This document shows positions 17,357 to 27,158 of a stretch of DNA of 64,000 bases, piece by piece. The notes under the pieces were generated by a model that was not told the DNA's origin, ran no database searches, and saw only the letters and a list, made by a program, of their open reading frames with translations. The DNA lies in the NCBI RefSeq assembly GCF_017809215.1, contig NZ_CP065424.1:1180911-1244910 (forward strand), read 5' to 3'. How positions within the stretch are numbered: position 1 is the first letter of the stretch; each line of letters begins with the position of its first letter. The position numbers were made by a program, and so were the translations under genes. The DNA is from Heyndrickxia oleronia. Lineage in GTDB: Bacteria > Bacillota > Bacilli > Bacillales > Bacillaceae_C.

Positions 17357-17568
17357 ATGATGATGACCAAGGAACAGATAATGATGATGGAGAGTTTTCT
17401 ACAGAACTGTTCCTTGCTCTTTGTTATAAATGCAAATTAACTAGAAATGATTTAGAAGATATGACAATAGGAATGTGTATGGACTATATTCATGAGTTTA
17501 TAGATATGCAAAAACCACCAAAGAAAAAGGTTAGAAAAGCCACACAATCTGATTTTGATTCTTTTTAA
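17006..17568 (+). CDS. tail assembly chaperone, -1 frameshift product (gpGT-like)
   Basis: At the run of nine A (17345-17353) a -1 shift avoids TAA 17354 and continues in a frame open to TAA 17566-17568. This adds about 71 residues beginning INDDDQGTDN and ending SDFDSF. The extension contains FSTELFLALCYKCKLTRND and a basic KKKVRKATQ. A G/GT pair made by -1 slippage upstream of the tape measure is one of the best conserved features of long-tailed phages, so this is very likely real. No independent ribosome site serves the second frame. Confidence 0.85.
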
Positions 17569-17593
17569 GCACTCTTTTATAGGGTGCTTTTTT
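17567..17593 (+). terminator. terminator-like hairpin before the tape measure gene
   Basis: AAGCAC and GTGCTT form a stem followed by TTTTTC. It overlaps the chaperone stop and lies 26 bases before the tape-measure start, so it may attenuate downstream expression. Confidence 0.5.
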
Positions 17594-17618
17594 CTTTGTT
17601 TGAAAGTGGGGTGAGGAT

Positions 17619-20600
17619 ATGGCAGGTAGTAATAAAATCAAAGGTATTACGATAGAAATAGGGTCTGATACAGTAGGTTTGGAGAAAGCTCTATCAGATG
17701 TAAATAAGCAAAGTACAAAGCTTCAAACTGAATTGAAAGACGTTGAACGACTATTAAAATTTAATCCTGGTAATGCAGAATTGTTAGCACAGAAACAAAA
17801 GCTTTTAGCTGATCAAATTCAAACAACAACTCAAAAATTAAATCAGTTAAAAGAAGCGCAGTCCCAAGTTGATCAGCAATTTGCACAAGGGAAAATATCT
17901 GAGGAGCAATATCGTGCTTTTAATCGTGAACTTGTAGCAACTCAAAGTGTGTTAGATGGTTTAAAAGGGAAATTATCTATTGTTAATCAAGAACAAGATA
18001 ACATTGCTAAATCTACTAGACAATTAAACACACTTTTTGAAGCCACAGGGACTAGCGTAGACAATTTTTCAAGTGCTTTAGGTGGAAGGCTTACAAATGC
18101 TATCAAGAACGGTACAGCATCTTCCAGACAGCTTGAGGATGCTATTAATAAAGTTGGAGTAACTGCCCTAGGTACAAATGCAGACTTGGATAAAATGAAA
18201 CGAGCTCTATCCAAAGTTGATGACGGTGGTTCTTTAAAGTCTGTAAGGAAAGAATTAAGTCAGGTTGCTAAAGAAGCTGAGAATGCAGGGGATAAAGTTA
18301 ACGGTTTTGGTGCTGAACTTTCAGGGGTTGTTGGTGCCCTTGCTGCAGGTGGCGGAATAGCAGCAACAATAGAAAAAGCACTGGATACTTCTTCTTTGAA
18401 AACTAAAGTTGACATTGCATTTGAGGTTCCAGAAGAATCTAAGGAATCTATTCGTGAAGTAATACGAAATCTTGAAGCATATGGTGTGGACGGAGCAGAA
18501 GCATTAGAAGGTGTAAGACGTCAATGGGCATTAAATAAAACAGCAAGTGACGAAGCAAATAGTTCCATAGTTAAAGGAGCATCTGTTATTTCTCAAGCTT
18601 ATGCAGGAATAGATTTTATTGAACTAATTCAGGAAGTTAATGAATTATCTGGTGAAATTGGAGTTTCTAATGATCGAGCTCTTGCTTTAACGAATTCACT
18701 TTTAAAAGCGGGTTTTCCACCTGAACAATTAGATACAATTGCTGAATATGGAAAACAAATGAAAGATGCTGGTTTTTCTGCAAAAGAAATTCAAGCCATT
18801 TTTGAAGCGGGTATTAATACGAAAACTTGGAATATTGATAACCTAAATGATGGGGTGAAAGAAGCAAGGCTTCAAATGGCTAGCTTTGGTCTAGGTGTTA
18901 GTAAGGATATGAAACCTTTAATAAACAGTACTGGCATTTCTGTTAAAAAGTTTGAGGATTGGGGAAAAGCGGTAGCCAAAGGCGGAGAAGATGGATCGAA
19001 AGCTATGAGTGAGGTTGCTACATGGCTTGAAGGCATTAAGGATAAAACAGTTCAGAATGAACTTGCTACAAAAGTGTTTGGTACTAAATGGGAAGACCAG
19101 GGACAGAACATGATTGCAGTATTTAAAGGTGTATCAGATGCTACAGATAAAACAAAGCAAAATCAGGAACAATTAAATGATGCAATCTCTAAAATGAATG
19201 CTGATCCAGCGGTTCAATTGAAACAAGCATTTGCTGATTTAAAGACGGCTGCTGAACCATTTTTATTAAAGGTTGCAGAGTTAGTTTCTAAAATAGCTGA
19301 ATGGGTGAAAGAAAATCCTACATTAGCTGCTACTATTGTAGCAGTAGGTACTGCACTTGGTGTATTAGTTGGTATAGCAACAACACTCGCACCAATATTT
19401 ACAGCACTTTCGCTTGCTGTAGGTGCATTAGAAATTGGTTTATTACCACTTATAGGAATAATAGCAGGTATTGTAGCAGCAATAGCCTTATTAGTCGCTG
19501 CAGGTGTGGCTATATACCAAAACTGGGATGAAATTAAAGCGAAAGCCATTGAGGTATGGGGAGTTATAAAAGACTTTTTATCCTCCACATGGGAAGGAAT
19601 AAAAAGTACTGCTGAATCAGTATGGACAGGAATTAAAGACTTCTTTTCTGGAATATGGGAAGGGATTACAACTGCAGCAACATCTATATGGGATGGAGTT
19701 ACAGCAGTATGGACTTCAACTGTTGAAACATTAAAATCTATTTTTACTCCAATAGTTGATTTTTTTACTAGCACATGGGATTCAGTTTCCAGTGCTTTTT
19801 CTAATGCCTGGAATAACATTAAAAAAGTTTTAGAAACATCATGGAATGCAATTAAAACAGTGGCGCAATCATCTTGGGAAATTATCAAGAATGTTATCCT
19901 TGGTCCTGTTTTATTGTTAATAGATTTATTAAAAGGTGATTTTGACGGATTTAAAAGTCATTTATCACAGATATGGAATAACATTAAGACTGCTGCTTCA
20001 ACTGCTTGGAATGCAATTAAGACAGCTATTTCTACAATCATAAAAGCCTTTGTGGACGGTGCTAAATCCGTATTTGAAGGATTTAAAACTGCAATAAGTA
20101 CTATTTGGAATGCAATGAAAACAACTGCTTCAACAGTGTGGAATGGAATCAAGAGTGCTATTTCAAGTATTGTTAATGCCATAAAAACAACTGTTGTAAG
20201 TGTTTGGAATGCGATTAAAACAGCTATTTCAACGATTATAAATGGGATTAAGTCAACAGCTACTAGCATTTGGAATGGGATTAAATCCTCAATCACTTCC
20301 ATTGTTAATGGAATGAAAACAGCTATTACAAATGTCTGGGAAAACATTAAGTCTGCTACTAAAACGGCTTTTGACCAAGTTGTTAAGTTCATTAAGGACC
20401 CATTAAAGGCAGTTGATCTATTTTCTATTGGAAAAGATATTATTCAAGGTTTACTAAATGGTATCGGTTCACTTGCTAAGTCTGTTTGGGATAAAGCTAA
20501 AGATATTGCAAATGGCATCGGTGATTCAATTAAAAAAGCACTAGGAATTCATTCACCTTCAAGGGTCACAACAAAGCTCGGAGAACACACTGGTGAAGGT

Positions 20601-22040
20601 TTTGCTAAAGGAATATCCAATAAACAAAAAGAAGCAGAAAAGGCAGCTAAGAAGAATGCTCAAGCGGCAGCTAAAAACTTTAAAGAGGCTTTAGATAAAG
20701 AAAATTATCGTTTTAAAATGGGTGAAGTAGATGCTCAAGCACATATAAAGTCTTTAGAAAAAATAAGAGCTCAATATGCTAAAACTCCTGAACAAGTCAG
20801 GAAAATCAATCTAGAGATTGAAAAAATCAGACAGGATTCAGTGAAAAAGCAAGCTGAATTGTTAAAACAACAATTTGAACAATCCAAATCATACATCGAA
20901 AAGAAAAAGCAAATGAATGAACTTTCTCTTGCTGATGAACTTGCTGCATGGGAACGTGTTCAAGCTAGATATAAAGTTGGATCAAAAGAAAGAGAAGAAG
21001 CCGAACAAAATGTATTCCGTGTTAAAAAAGAGATCCATGATAAGCTAACTTCTCTAAATGAAGAGTATGTTACAAAGGTTCAAGAGATTAATCAGAAGTT
21101 AATTGATGAAGAGAATGCCCTAAATGCCGAATATCAAAAGGCAGTTGAAGATCGTACGAGATCATTGTATTCATTTGCAGGGATATTTGATGAAGTCTCT
21201 CAAAAGGCTGATGTTACAGGTGATAAACTCCTTAAAAATCTTGAAGATCAAGTATCTATCTTTAGCGAATGGGCTACAAATATCCAACAACTAGCTGAAA
21301 AAGGAATAGACAAAGGGTTGCTTGCGGAACTTCGTGAAATGGGTCCTAAAGCAGCTGCAGAAGTTGCAGCTTTAAACAGTATGACTGATTCACAATTACA
21401 GGATTTTGTTCGATTGTGGAAGGTTAAAAATGAACTTGCACGTTTACAAGCGACAAGCGAATTAGAAGGACTCAAAACTGATACCAAAAAGAAAATAGAT
21501 GAATTGCATAAAAACGCTAATTCCCAATTGGAGCAACTTAAAACGGATTGGACTAAGAAGGTAAAGGATATTCGTTCTGGAACTACAGCTGAATTTAACG
21601 CTATGAAAGCAAGTATGAATAGCATTGGTCAGAATACGATTAAAGGCTTAATGAATGGATTATCTTCAATGACAGGTCCTTTACTACAACAAGCTAGGGA
21701 GATTGCTAATTCTATTTCTTCCACAATCTCTAAAGCATTAGATATTCATTCGCCATCTAGAGTAATGATGAGACTTGGAGAATATACAGGGCAAGGGTTA
21801 GCTGAAGGGATGAAAAACAGTATTAGGGGCATAACCTATCAAGCAAATGAATTAGCAAGAGCTGCTGTTCCAAGTGTACCAGGTTCTGAAGTTACTAGTG
21901 GAAATGCATCAGGTTCTCAATTGCCACCCATTGAACAAAACTTCAATTTTTACCAACCTAATCCATCACCTTATGACGTATCAAGAAAAACTAAACAGGC
22001 AATGGTCCAATGGGGTATGGAATTTAATTTAGGAAGGTGA
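17619..22040 (+). CDS. tail tape measure protein
   Basis: 1473 residues, the largest gene of the window. The first 250 residues are coiled coil. A hydrophobic stretch near residues 570-630 (TIVAVGTALGVLVGIATTLA and following) contains the usual membrane-active helices. Residues about 640-920 are built from repeated units with W at regular spacing (variants of WNAIKTAIST). Two copies of IHSPSRV followed by LGE-TG-G-A-G occur near residues 975 and 1375, suggesting internal duplication. The length sets the tail length, roughly 0.2 micrometres by the usual 1.5 Angstrom per residue rule. Confidence 0.95.
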   Translation: MAGSNKIKGITIEIGSDTVGLEKALSDVNKQSTKLQTELKDVERLLKFNPGNAELLAQKQKLLADQIQTTTQKLNQLKEAQSQVDQQFAQGKISEEQYRAFNRELVATQSVLDGLKGKLSIVNQEQDNIAKSTRQLNTLFEATGTSVDNFSSALGGRLTNAIKNGTASSRQLEDAINKVGVTALGTNADLDKMKRALSKVDDGGSLKSVRKELSQVAKEAENAGDKVNGFGAELSGVVGALAAGGGIAATIEKALDTSSLKTKVDIAFEVPEESKESIREVIRNLEAYGVDGAEALEGVRRQWALNKTASDEANSSIVKGASVISQAYAGIDFIELIQEVNELSGEIGVSNDRALALTNSLLKAGFPPEQLDTIAEYGKQMKDAGFSAKEIQAIFEAGINTKTWNIDNLNDGVKEARLQMASFGLGVSKDMKPLINSTGISVKKFEDWGKAVAKGGEDGSKAMSEVATWLEGIKDKTVQNELATKVFGTKWEDQGQNMIAVFKGVSDATDKTKQNQEQLNDAISKMNADPAVQLKQAFADLKTAAEPFLLKVAELVSKIAEWVKENPTLAATIVAVGTALGVLVGIATTLAPIFTALSLAVGALEIGLLPLIGIIAGIVAAIALLVAAGVAIYQNWDEIKAKAIEVWGVIKDFLSSTWEGIKSTAESVWTGIKDFFSGIWEGITTAATSIWDGVTAVWTSTVETLKSIFTPIVDFFTSTWDSVSSAFSNAWNNIKKVLETSWNAIKTVAQSSWEIIKNVILGPVLLLIDLLKGDFDGFKSHLSQIWNNIKTAASTAWNAIKTAISTIIKAFVDGAKSVFEGFKTAISTIWNAMKTTASTVWNGIKSAISSIVNAIKTTVVSVWNAIKTAISTIINGIKSTATSIWNGIKSSITSIVNGMKTAITNVWENIKSATKTAFDQVVKFIKDPLKAVDLFSIGKDIIQGLLNGIGSLAKSVWDKAKDIANGIGDSIKKALGIHSPSRVTTKLGEHTGEGFAKGISNKQKEAEKAAKKNAQAAAKNFKEALDKENYRFKMGEVDAQAHIKSLEKIRAQYAKTPEQVRKINLEIEKIRQDSVKKQAELLKQQFEQSKSYIEKKKQMNELSLADELAAWERVQARYKVGSKEREEAEQNVFRVKKEIHDKLTSLNEEYVTKVQEINQKLIDEENALNAEYQKAVEDRTRSLYSFAGIFDEVSQKADVTGDKLLKNLEDQVSIFSEWATNIQQLAEKGIDKGLLAELREMGPKAAAEVAALNSMTDSQLQDFVRLWKVKNELARLQATSELEGLKTDTKKKIDELHKNANSQLEQLKTDWTKKVKDIRSGTTAEFNAMKASMNSIGQNTIKGLMNGLSSMTGPLLQQAREIANSISSTISKALDIHSPSRVMMRLGEYTGQGLAEGMKNSIRGITYQANELARAAVPSVPGSEVTSGNASGSQLPPIEQNFNFYQPNPSPYDVSRKTKQAMVQWGMEFNLGR

Positions 22041-22044
22041 TCAA

Positions 22045-22905
22045 GTGGCTGAAAAAGTAACTTTTATCAATTCTAGAGGGCAGTCTATTGAAATAAGTAA
22101 TAGACTTCCTTTTTTATTAGAAAATATTGATGGAAAAGGTGATGTGCAAGCTGATATTCAAACGTCAAAGGCTCCTTACCAAGATGGAAATACCTTTATC
22201 GATGCCCGACTTCAACCACGTCCATTAACTCTCTATATTTCTATTATTGAATCTAGTAGAAATGGATTATTAGAAAAACGTCAATTGTTATCTTCTATTT
22301 TTAATCCTAATTTGGGTAAAGGTAAATTGATATATGAAAATGGAAGTACTAAAAGAGAAATATGGGCTGTTTCAGAAAATGTACCAACATTTCCTTTGGG
22401 TTCAGATAATAAAGGACAGTGGTATCAAAAGTCTATTGTAAATCTCTTATGCCCTGATCCATACTGGCAGGATACCAATCCAACAAATATAAAATTGGAG
22501 GACTTTGTTTCACATTTCCGTTTTCCTTTTCATTTCCCAGTACGTTTCGCATCAAGGGGAGATTCAAGGGTATTAGTTAACATTGGTGATGCACCTGCCC
22601 CAATCAAAGTTACCTTTAGGGGTGAGGTGGTAAATCCGAAGATTACCAATTTAACAACTGGAGAATTTATTTTGATAAATTATGCGATACCAGAGGGATA
22701 TAACTTAATAATCACGACCGATTTTAATGGAAAAGATGTGAACATTGTTGCCCCCGACGGTGTAGAGACTAATGGAATGGGGTTTATAGATTTAAGCAGT
22801 GAGTTTTTCATGCTAAGGCAGGGAGAAAATGCAATATCGTTTCTTTCAGATGGTGGCAAACCAGAGGTATATGTTGAATTTAGAAATCGTTATGTAAGTG
22901 TGTAA
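22045..22905 (+). CDS. distal tail protein (Dit-like)
   Basis: 286 residues starting GTG 22045 behind GGAAGGTGATC. The N-terminus (VTFINSRGQSIEISNRLPF) and the RPLTLYISIIESSRNGL, LICPDPYW-like (LLCPDPYW) segments are typical of siphovirus Dit/ORF19.1 proteins, which form the hexameric hub at the tail tip. It lies directly after the tape measure, as expected. Confidence 0.85.
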   Translation: MAEKVTFINSRGQSIEISNRLPFLLENIDGKGDVQADIQTSKAPYQDGNTFIDARLQPRPLTLYISIIESSRNGLLEKRQLLSSIFNPNLGKGKLIYENGSTKREIWAVSENVPTFPLGSDNKGQWYQKSIVNLLCPDPYWQDTNPTNIKLEDFVSHFRFPFHFPVRFASRGDSRVLVNIGDAPAPIKVTFRGEVVNPKITNLTTGEFILINYAIPEGYNLIITTDFNGKDVNIVAPDGVETNGMGFIDLSSEFFMLRQGENAISFLSDGGKPEVYVEFRNRYVSV

Positions 22906-22923
22906 GTAATTGGAGGTGTTGTT

Positions 22924-24318
22924 ATGGCAGAGAATTTTAGTTTTTTTGATCCAGTTGAAGTTGCTCCAGGAGTGTGGGATCGTGAGTATTTTGCACAACA
23001 ATTTACTGATTATTTCCGAAGGTTAGTTACGACTGGAGTTATGAAAGGTGAAAGTGGTGAACTGAAAGTTTCCACAGAAGGAAATTCAATGATTACCACC
23101 CTTAGTACAGGGGTTGCTTATGTGGTAGGTAGAAGTTATGAAAATACTAGTCCATTAACGCATACGCATGATACCGAAGTACTTGGGAAAAATCGTATTG
23201 ATAGAATTGTAGTAAGGTTAGATTTAAGAACTGAATCTCGGTTTGTAAAATCATTTATTAAAAAAGGTGTACCTACAACGGTTCCTGTTGCCCCTGCATT
23301 ACAAAGAGATCAATTTATTTATGAAATCTCTTTAGCACAAGTAAAAATTATCGGTGGTCAAACTTATATCAATGCAAATGATGTGATTGACGAAAGAGGG
23401 AAAACAGATATTTGTCCATGGGCAGGGTCTAAGATTCTTCCCAACTTTGACCAAGCAGGGCTAGAAGAGCATATTCATGATTATAAAGAACATATACCAT
23501 ATGCAGTAACTACAGGCGGTACAAATGAAGTATATGATATCTCTCTTGATGGAGTTACAGATTTATATGAGGGTTTAGCGGTATCAATAAAAATGCATAA
23601 ACAAAGTGGGGTTCCGGTCTTTTTAAGAATAAATGGTTTAAATACTAAGTTAATAGTAAAACCAAACGGTCAAAACCCAAGTGCATTAAAGAAAGATGGA
23701 ATATATACGTTACGATATAATGGAAATTCTTTTATCTTACAGGGTGAAGGGGGGAGTGGTACAGCAATTGTAGGTGATGTTTTAACAGGGAAAACTTTTA
23801 CCAACGATGAAGGTGAATTTACTGGGACAATGCCAAATAGGGGAGCAGTATATATAACTCCAACAGAGAGTTTGCAATATATTCCCGCAGGTTATCATAA
23901 TGGAGCAGGATATGTAAGAGGGGCGCAATTATATAAAAAGGTAGTTGTTGATAAAACAGTTAGTATTCCTTATAACGCTGCAAGGGTAACAATACCAATT
24001 TATGTGGGGTTCCCACCTAGAGAATGGGCAGTGGAAATTAATAATTTAGGGTTTAATAGTAATTATAATCTAAGTGGAGTAATTGGTATTGTGTTTGGAG
24101 GAACATATGTAGGGGATACTTTAAGGTTAGATTATGGTGGTAACGCACCGACTGTATCAAAACAGTTATATTGTTGGGTACATCAAGGCTACAACACCTA
24201 TGTTAGTGGTAACTACCTATATTTTGATTTAGAGTTTATAACAGCAGAGGAAGGTTTTAAAGGTTTATATCCACCAGTTGCCCAAACAAGGGATTTAAAA
24301 TTTACAATTTGGGGTTAG
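22924..24318 (+). CDS. tail fibre/upper baseplate protein, likely receptor binding
   Basis: 464 residues behind TTGGAGGTGTTGTT. The N-terminal 160 residues (FSFFDPVEVAPGVWDREYFA) resemble baseplate attachment domains. A middle domain is followed by VLTGKTFTNDEGEFTGTMPN, the short tail-fibre repeat seen in many Firmicutes phages, and a Gly/Tyr-rich beta C-terminus (QGYNTYVSGNYLYFDLEF) that could be the receptor-binding tip. Host range would be set here. Confidence 0.72.
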   Translation: MAENFSFFDPVEVAPGVWDREYFAQQFTDYFRRLVTTGVMKGESGELKVSTEGNSMITTLSTGVAYVVGRSYENTSPLTHTHDTEVLGKNRIDRIVVRLDLRTESRFVKSFIKKGVPTTVPVAPALQRDQFIYEISLAQVKIIGGQTYINANDVIDERGKTDICPWAGSKILPNFDQAGLEEHIHDYKEHIPYAVTTGGTNEVYDISLDGVTDLYEGLAVSIKMHKQSGVPVFLRINGLNTKLIVKPNGQNPSALKKDGIYTLRYNGNSFILQGEGGSGTAIVGDVLTGKTFTNDEGEFTGTMPNRGAVYITPTESLQYIPAGYHNGAGYVRGAQLYKKVVVDKTVSIPYNAARVTIPIYVGFPPREWAVEINNLGFNSNYNLSGVIGIVFGGTYVGDTLRLDYGGNAPTVSKQLYCWVHQGYNTYVSGNYLYFDLEFITAEEGFKGLYPPVAQTRDLKFTIWG

Positions 24319-24341
24319 ATTATAAGGAGGTATTAAAAATA

Positions 24342-24737
24342 ATGCAGGTTATTCTAGGAAGAAGACTTTATTATAACATTATTACTGGTGTAATATTGTA
24401 CGATACTGGCGAAAGAATGGGAGAAAATATTGTAGATTCTACAATAGAAGATGATTTTAAATATTCATTAGAATTGAGAAATCAAAATAGAGATATTGTA
24501 GATTATTTACAATTAGAGCCGGGGCAATATAATGAAGAATTTTCAGAAGCAGTAACTTACAGAGTTAATCCAGAAACAAAAGAATTAGAGTTTGGTTATG
24601 AAATTAACAATGATTACACTGGTTTTCAATCTCCATATAAAAAACAAATAGATGAACTAAAAAAAGAAAACGAAGAATATAAAAACAGAATTGCAGATTT
24701 AGAAATAATTTTATCTGAAACATTATTAAATAATTAA
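24342..24737 (+). CDS. tail-fibre associated protein, 131 aa
   Basis: ATG 24342 follows ATAAGGAGG; a longer frame from 24309 lacks a ribosome site. The protein ends in a clear coiled coil (KQIDELKKENEEYKNRIADL), with FGYEINNDYTGFQSPY before it, a pattern common in small tail proteins encoded next to fibre genes. Function not known. Confidence 0.65.
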   Translation: MQVILGRRLYYNIITGVILYDTGERMGENIVDSTIEDDFKYSLELRNQNRDIVDYLQLEPGQYNEEFSEAVTYRVNPETKELEFGYEINNDYTGFQSPYKKQIDELKKENEEYKNRIADLEIILSETLLNN

Positions 24738-24766
24738 TTTTTGATAAGATAAGGAGTTGTTTTATA

Positions 24767-24967
24767 GTGGCTGCATTAGCGGATTATAAAATTAGGGTAA
24801 TAGCAAGAGCCTGTGTAACTCGGTATGAACGTGGTGAGGGAGATATTGCAACTATAGTTAAAAGTTATGGTATGGATGAAGAAAATGAAAACTTAGTATT
24901 TGCATATATTTATGTAATTAGACCAGATATTGAACAAAAAGAAGAACAACCAACAAACGCTGAATAG
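24767..24967 (+). CDS. XkdX-like small tail protein, 66 aa
   Basis: GTG 24767 follows AAGGAG. The sequence YKIRVIARACVTRYERGEGD and a short acidic tail resemble the small proteins encoded near XkdX in Bacillus phages. A small hairpin (ACGC/GCGT plus T-run) overlaps its end. Assignment is by size and neighbourhood more than by motifs. Confidence 0.5.
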   Translation: MAALADYKIRVIARACVTRYERGEGDIATIVKSYGMDEENENLVFAYIYVIRPDIEQKEEQPTNAE

Positions 24968-25002
24968 GCGTATTTTTTATGCTCTAAAAAGGCGGTGACT
25001 AG

Positions 25003-26187
25003 ATGCAAAAACCTATTAGAATCTTATCTGCAGACATGGATATCTTAGGAGAAACAGAAGCCTATGAATCTATGTTTTTCACTAGACGTTTCCACACATT
25101 TGGAGACATTGAATTAAAAATCAATCGTTATAAAAAACATGCTGATAAATTACTCAAAGGAAACCTTATTCTTGTTGGAAAAGAATTGAATAAGGTTTTT
25201 ATTATTAAACATCGAGAAATAGATCTAGACGAAAATGGAAAGGCAACAGAAAACTGGCTTGTTAAAGGATTATCTTTGCAAGCCGTTGTTACTCAAAGGA
25301 TAACCATCCCACCTGCCTACACAGCTTATGACTATAAGAGTGGTAATGCTGAAACAGTTATGAAACATTACATTGAAAGGAATATTGTCAATCCAGTAGA
25401 TCCTAGGCGAAAGATTTCACAACTTGTTATTGCGCCGAATCAGAACAGAGGACCATCTATTTCCTGGCAATCACGTTATAAAAATCTTTCAGAGGAAATG
25501 ACAGAAATCAGCTTAGCAACTGGATTAGGTTGGGATGTCACACTTGATTTAAAGAATAAACAATGGGTCTTTGATGTTGTGGAAGGAAAGGATGTATCAG
25601 TAAATCAATCAATTCATCCGCCTGTTATTTTCAGTCCACAATTTGAGTCTTTGCAATCCCTTCACTACACAGAGAGTGAATTAAATTATAAAAACTCTGC
25701 TTATGTTGCTGGGCAAGGTGAAGGTGTAGAAAGACGTATAGTTGAAGTTGGGAAAGAAGTTGGGTTATCTCGACATGAGATATTTATCGATGCACGGGAT
25801 ATTCCAGAAACAGAGGATATTGAAGTTCCTGATGGTGATGGTGGAACTACTAATGAAACTATTCCTAGACCTGTTGCAGACATCATAAAAGACCTAACAG
25901 ACAGAGGAAATCAACAATTGGAACAACTAATTCAAGAGCATTATCTTGAGGGACAGATATTAACTTATAGTCCTTTTAAATATGAAAAGGATTATAATCT
26001 TGGCGATATTACAACCATTCAAAGTAAGGATTGGGGAGTAACATTAGATACCAGGATAACTGAAATCAAAGAAATTTATGAGGAAAATGGATTCCGAATC
26101 GAAGGAACATTTGGAAATAACAGGCCCACTTTAACTCAAAAGATTAAGCAGGAATTGGCTCAAATGAGTGGGGAAGTAAGGAAATAA
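25003..26187 (+). CDS. tail protein, ReqiPepy6 Gp37-like family
   Basis: 394 residues. The start PIRILSADMDILGETEAYES and the segments FFTRRFHTFGDIELKIN and LSLQAVVTQRITIPPAYTAY match the siphovirus Gp37-like family, related to the phage tail base (Tal) proteins. It would form part of the tail tip with Dit. Its position after the fibre genes rather than next to Dit is a local rearrangement of the common order. Confidence 0.8.
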   Translation: MQKPIRILSADMDILGETEAYESMFFTRRFHTFGDIELKINRYKKHADKLLKGNLILVGKELNKVFIIKHREIDLDENGKATENWLVKGLSLQAVVTQRITIPPAYTAYDYKSGNAETVMKHYIERNIVNPVDPRRKISQLVIAPNQNRGPSISWQSRYKNLSEEMTEISLATGLGWDVTLDLKNKQWVFDVVEGKDVSVNQSIHPPVIFSPQFESLQSLHYTESELNYKNSAYVAGQGEGVERRIVEVGKEVGLSRHEIFIDARDIPETEDIEVPDGDGGTTNETIPRPVADIIKDLTDRGNQQLEQLIQEHYLEGQILTYSPFKYEKDYNLGDITTIQSKDWGVTLDTRITEIKEIYEENGFRIEGTFGNNRPTLTQKIKQELAQMSGEVRK

Positions 26188-26208
26188 CAACAACACCATA
26201 ACCACAGC

Positions 26209-26236
26209 AATGCCTTGAACCGATCAAGGCTATTTT
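26209..26236 (+). terminator. terminator-like hairpin
   Basis: GCCTTGAACCGATCAAGGC folds into a 7-bp stem followed by TATTTTTATG. It ends the tail operon just before the lysis genes; a spacing of about 20 bases to the next ATG suggests partial attenuation. Confidence 0.5.
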
Positions 26237-26256
26237 TATGTAGGCGGTGATGCCAT

Positions 26257-26475
26257 ATGGATGCCAATCTAGCACAATATTTTTTAACCCAAGGACCCTT
26301 TGCGGTTCTTTTTGTTTGGCTTTTTTATTCTTCAAGAAAGGAAAGCCAAGAGAGAGAAAAACAACTGTATCAAACAATAGATGATCAGAATGAGATCATT
26401 AAAAGGTTTAGTACGAAATACGATATCATCATTACTAAATTAGACGATATGGAAGAACGATTACCACCTAGGTAG
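26257..26475 (+). CDS. bhlA: BhlA/UviB-type holin-like protein
   Basis: 72 residues: one N-terminal membrane segment (GPFAVLFVWLFYSS) and a charged coiled-coil tail (KESQEREKQLYQTIDDQNEI) ending in EERLPPR. This is the standard form of BhlA holin-like peptides found in Bacillus prophage lysis cassettes. An inverted repeat GAACGATTACC/GGTAGTCGTTC followed by TTTTTA overlaps its end and may terminate or attenuate. Confidence 0.85.
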   Translation: MDANLAQYFLTQGPFAVLFVWLFYSSRKESQEREKQLYQTIDDQNEIIKRFSTKYDIIITKLDDMEERLPPR

Positions 26476-26490
26476 TCGTTCTTTTTATTT
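26456..26490 (+). terminator. terminator overlapping the bhlA end
   Basis: GAACGATTACC and GGTAGTCGTTC pair across a 4-base loop (CACC/TA region) and are followed by CTTTTTATTTTC. The stem includes the last codons of bhlA. Confidence 0.55.
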
Positions 26491-26511
26491 TCTAGAAGGG
26501 AGGTGAGATTT

Positions 26512-26751
26512 ATGGATAAGGGTACTGTTATTAGAACTATAGTTTTGGCTATTGCTTTAGTGAATCAGTTCCTTGTAGGATTCGGTCTTTATGAAATACC
26601 GGGTACAGAGGAAGAACAGACAGCAGTGATTTCTTCCACATTCACATTTGTAACTGCAACAATTGCTTGGTTTAAAAATAACTATGTAACAGCAAAGGGG
26701 AAAAAGCAAAAAGAAGTGTTGAAAAAAGAAGGTTTAACGAAATCTAAGTAA
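26512..26751 (+). CDS. phage holin, SPP1 family
   Basis: ATG 26512 follows GGGAGGTGA; GTG 26503 is part of that site. The 79-residue protein has two membrane segments (TIVLAIALVNQFLVGFGL and FTFVTATIAWF) separated by a short acidic loop and a lysine-rich C-terminal tail, the standard SPP1-type holin design. It makes the membrane lesion that lets the amidase reach the wall. Confidence 0.85.
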   Translation: MDKGTVIRTIVLAIALVNQFLVGFGLYEIPGTEEEQTAVISSTFTFVTATIAWFKNNYVTAKGKKQKEVLKKEGLTKSK

Positions 26752-26899
26752 GAGCAATGACTAAAAGATTACTTTTTTCTAAATAGCCTTTCCGAAAAAG
26801 GACAGGTTAGCATAACAATAGATTAAGAAATAATTATTTCTTTTGAAAACTGTAGCCAGCTATGTACCGATCGTATTAATATCTTTTAGGTGGTGCATT

Positions 26900-27094
26900 A
26901 TGGAAGAACGAGTATCGAAACTTGAAAGTGATATTTCAGATGTTAAAACAAGGCTTGCAGTAGCAGAATCAAACATTAAAGACATAAAAGAAGATATCGC
27001 AAGTATAAAAAGCAATACGACTTGGATTTTGAGAATTGTTATTGGTGCAGTTGTTTCTGCGGTTTTAGGATTAATAATTAAAGGAGGAATGTAA
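26900..27094 (+). CDS. xhlA: XhlA-type hemolysin/holin accessory protein
   Basis: ATG 26900 is preceded by TAGGTGGTG; a longer frame from 26843 lacks a site. The 64-residue protein is a coiled coil (RVSKLESDISDVKTRLAVAE) followed by one C-terminal membrane segment (WILRIVIGAVVSAVLGLII), as in PBSX XhlA, which works with the holin and endolysin. A terminator-like stem follows at 27108-27133. Confidence 0.85.
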   Translation: MEERVSKLESDISDVKTRLAVAESNIKDIKEDIASIKSNTTWILRIVIGAVVSAVLGLIIKGGM

Positions 27095-27158
27095 AAAGTA
27101 TCGTAAAGAGCGACAGCAATTAGTTGTTGCTCATTTTATTTTAAAAGGAGTTTTGTAA

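Noticed and set aside
19214..20392. Long minus-strand frames inside the tape measure gene
   Set aside because: They are shadows of the repeated WNAIKTA-type coding sequence. There are no ribosome sites and the composition is complementary to the real gene.
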